Assembly: GCA_019059635.1 (NCBI GenBank)
Contig: JAGVRJ010000012.1
Span: 558,001-622,000, forward strand
Origin: Proales similis
Lineage: Eukaryota > Rotifera > Eurotatoria > Ploima > Proalidae
Reading direction: 5' to 3'
Length of the DNA: 64,000 bases
Shown one piece after another: positions 62,919 through 64,000 of the stretch. The notes below the pieces were generated by a model. That model saw nothing but the letters and a program-made list of their open reading frames with translations, searched no databases and had not been told where the DNA came from. The position numbers and the translations under genes were made by a program. Numbering within the stretch: position 1 is the stretch's first letter; every line of letters starts with the position of its first letter.

Positions 62919-63726
62919 ATTGAACAAAATGGCGAATTCCGCCATCTGATCGTTTAAATTTGATAATTGCACTCTGCGCCCGTGTCTCGGAAGTAATCAC
63001 TACAAGTGGCTGGCAAATATATCCAGTTTAAACGCAATCAGCGGTGCTCTGACTCAGAGCGAGACGAGCGCTCGCTTGACTCGGCGCTTATTCACGTAGG
63101 TACGTAAGCACGATTAGGGCCAATGTGTCGAAATTAGGTTCACGCATCAGGTTTTTCGTATAGGCTGCAGGTATCAGTAGAAAATTTACAGAAATAAGCG
63201 AACAGACGAGAAATGAAAGAGAATCGAGGCAGGCAAATCGGGACTGGCGGGCGGGGCATAATGCGGAGCGAAACACGCGTCTTTTCGTTCTGGTTCGAAT
63301 TAAAGTCCATTCGTTTATTTTTTGATTGCCGTTCACACCACAGTTGAGCGAAATGGGACGGACACGCCTTGAATACAAAAGTGATAAATATTCGTCGGCG
63401 GAGCGTTGATCATTCGAGATGGAGCAATACAAAGTTTTGCTTGCACGTTCTGTCTGCCTCGATTTCGGATTCTTTAATTGAAGTCAGTAAAGCCGCGTAG
63501 GGAAATTATGCTAATCGAAATGGAAAGAAATAGCGGCGCCAGTAGCTTAAGCCCGGTAGGAGCTGCCGCCTCGGTAACATGATGCAAAGCATTTAGGCCA
63601 GACGCTACGAGTTTCTTTCAGATTTTGTTCAGTCTTTAGCTGCTTTTGAAAGTTCAAATGAGAATCTCAATTCAAAGAGATCCTTCGACCCGCTGTGTAA
63701 GCAAGTTCGTTTTTTCGTTTGTTTAG
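62919..63726. other. intergenic or intronic sequence before the right-edge exon
   Basis: No supported gene. A T-rich tract followed by TTTAG (63707-63726) forms a good splice acceptor for the exon that follows, so part of this stretch may be an intron. Confidence 0.45.
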
Positions 63727-64000
63727 AGTGAAGCAGTCTCGCTTCGGACAGCAAAACTCGAGCAAAGTAAACATCCAGTTTCAGAAGGCGAGGAGATGGG
63801 CGAAAAGGCCGAGACAAAAGAGTCTACTAAACTAAACCTGTCCGAATTGGTGCCCAAGAACGAGGATTTATTGCAAAGAAATTTAAAGTGCTCACATCTG
63901 AACGTGCAGAACGGTAGCACGCTCAAGTACGACTCTTACCAAACAGACGAGAGACAACGCAATGGCGATCGCTCTGTTTCGCCGGCCGGTTCGTTGATTC
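63727..64000 (+). CDS. partial exon of an unidentified gene, open at the right edge
   Basis: After the acceptor at 63725-63726 a frame with no stop runs to the window end (91 codons), starting SEAVSLRTAKLEQSK. An ATG at 63796 in the same frame could be an alternative start. The composition is hydrophilic, rich in Lys, Glu, Asn and Ser, like the disordered parts of neighbouring proteins. No family is recognised. Because the frame and acceptor are the only evidence, a chance open frame cannot be excluded. Confidence 0.4.

Noticed and set aside
1-64000. tRNA, rRNA, transposon or CRISPR elements
   Set aside because: I looked for A/B-box pairs, reverse transcriptase or transposase motifs, terminal repeats and regularly spaced repeats and saw none; only microsatellites and gene duplications were found.

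Overview
This is nuclear DNA from a small-genome bilaterian animal, read as protein-coding genes with canonical GT-AG introns. The introns are mostly 50-75 nt. Genes end in short 3' UTRs with AATAAA signals, and their products are metazoan families: Nup50, KTI12, DCAF12, GPN3, NSF, beta-spectrin, ZC3H4/6, LANCL3, and class A and class B GPCRs. I cannot place the phylum. Compact introns plus secreted WD40 proteins could suit a rotifer-like or other small protostome, but that is a guess. I saw no tRNA, rRNA, transposon or CRISPR array.

Layout. 1-8.1 kb holds four packed plus-strand housekeeping genes: Nup50 (5' end outside the window), KTI12, DCAF12 with a very large insertion, and GPN3. 8.1-20.2 kb is sparse: an intronless class A GPCR (+), an intronless tail-anchored calponin-homology protein with internal motif repeats (+), and a second intronless class A GPCR (-). 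20.2-28.7 kb holds one gene, a ZC3H4/6-type CCCH zinc-finger protein (-), between long non-coding stretches rich in microsatellites. 28.7-34.8 kb is a tandem pair of 11-exon class B (secretin-family) GPCRs with matching exon phases. 36.4-39.6 kb is an intronless type I membrane protein with weak cadherin-like features. 40.9-43.6 kb is the 10-exon NSF gene. 45.8-53.1 kb is a complete 2437-aa beta-spectrin in one exon. 54.2-58.7 kb (-) is a tandem array of three secreted proteins that join two cysteine-rich segments to a WD40 propeller. 58.9-60.5 kb (-) is a five-exon LANCL3-like gene. 61.5-62.7 kb (+) is a disordered orphan with a PP1-docking motif. The right edge holds the start of a further plus-strand exon.

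The most unusual item is the three-copy secreted array. Each copy has a signal peptide, an 8-cysteine segment, a six-cysteine segment with the exact CS-alpha-beta (defensin-type) spacing, a Thr/Pro linker and about seven WD40 blades. The copies share promoter motifs at fixed distances, and the third copy is a patchwork of the other two. This looks like a secreted recognition or defence family evolving by duplication and conversion, but function is inference.

The genes are mostly unrelated in pathway. Two loose themes are membrane signalling (four GPCRs) and membrane skeleton or trafficking (beta-spectrin, NSF, tail-anchored CH protein). Exon coordinates were worked out by hand from splice consensus, reading phase and family alignment from memory; none were checked by transcripts.
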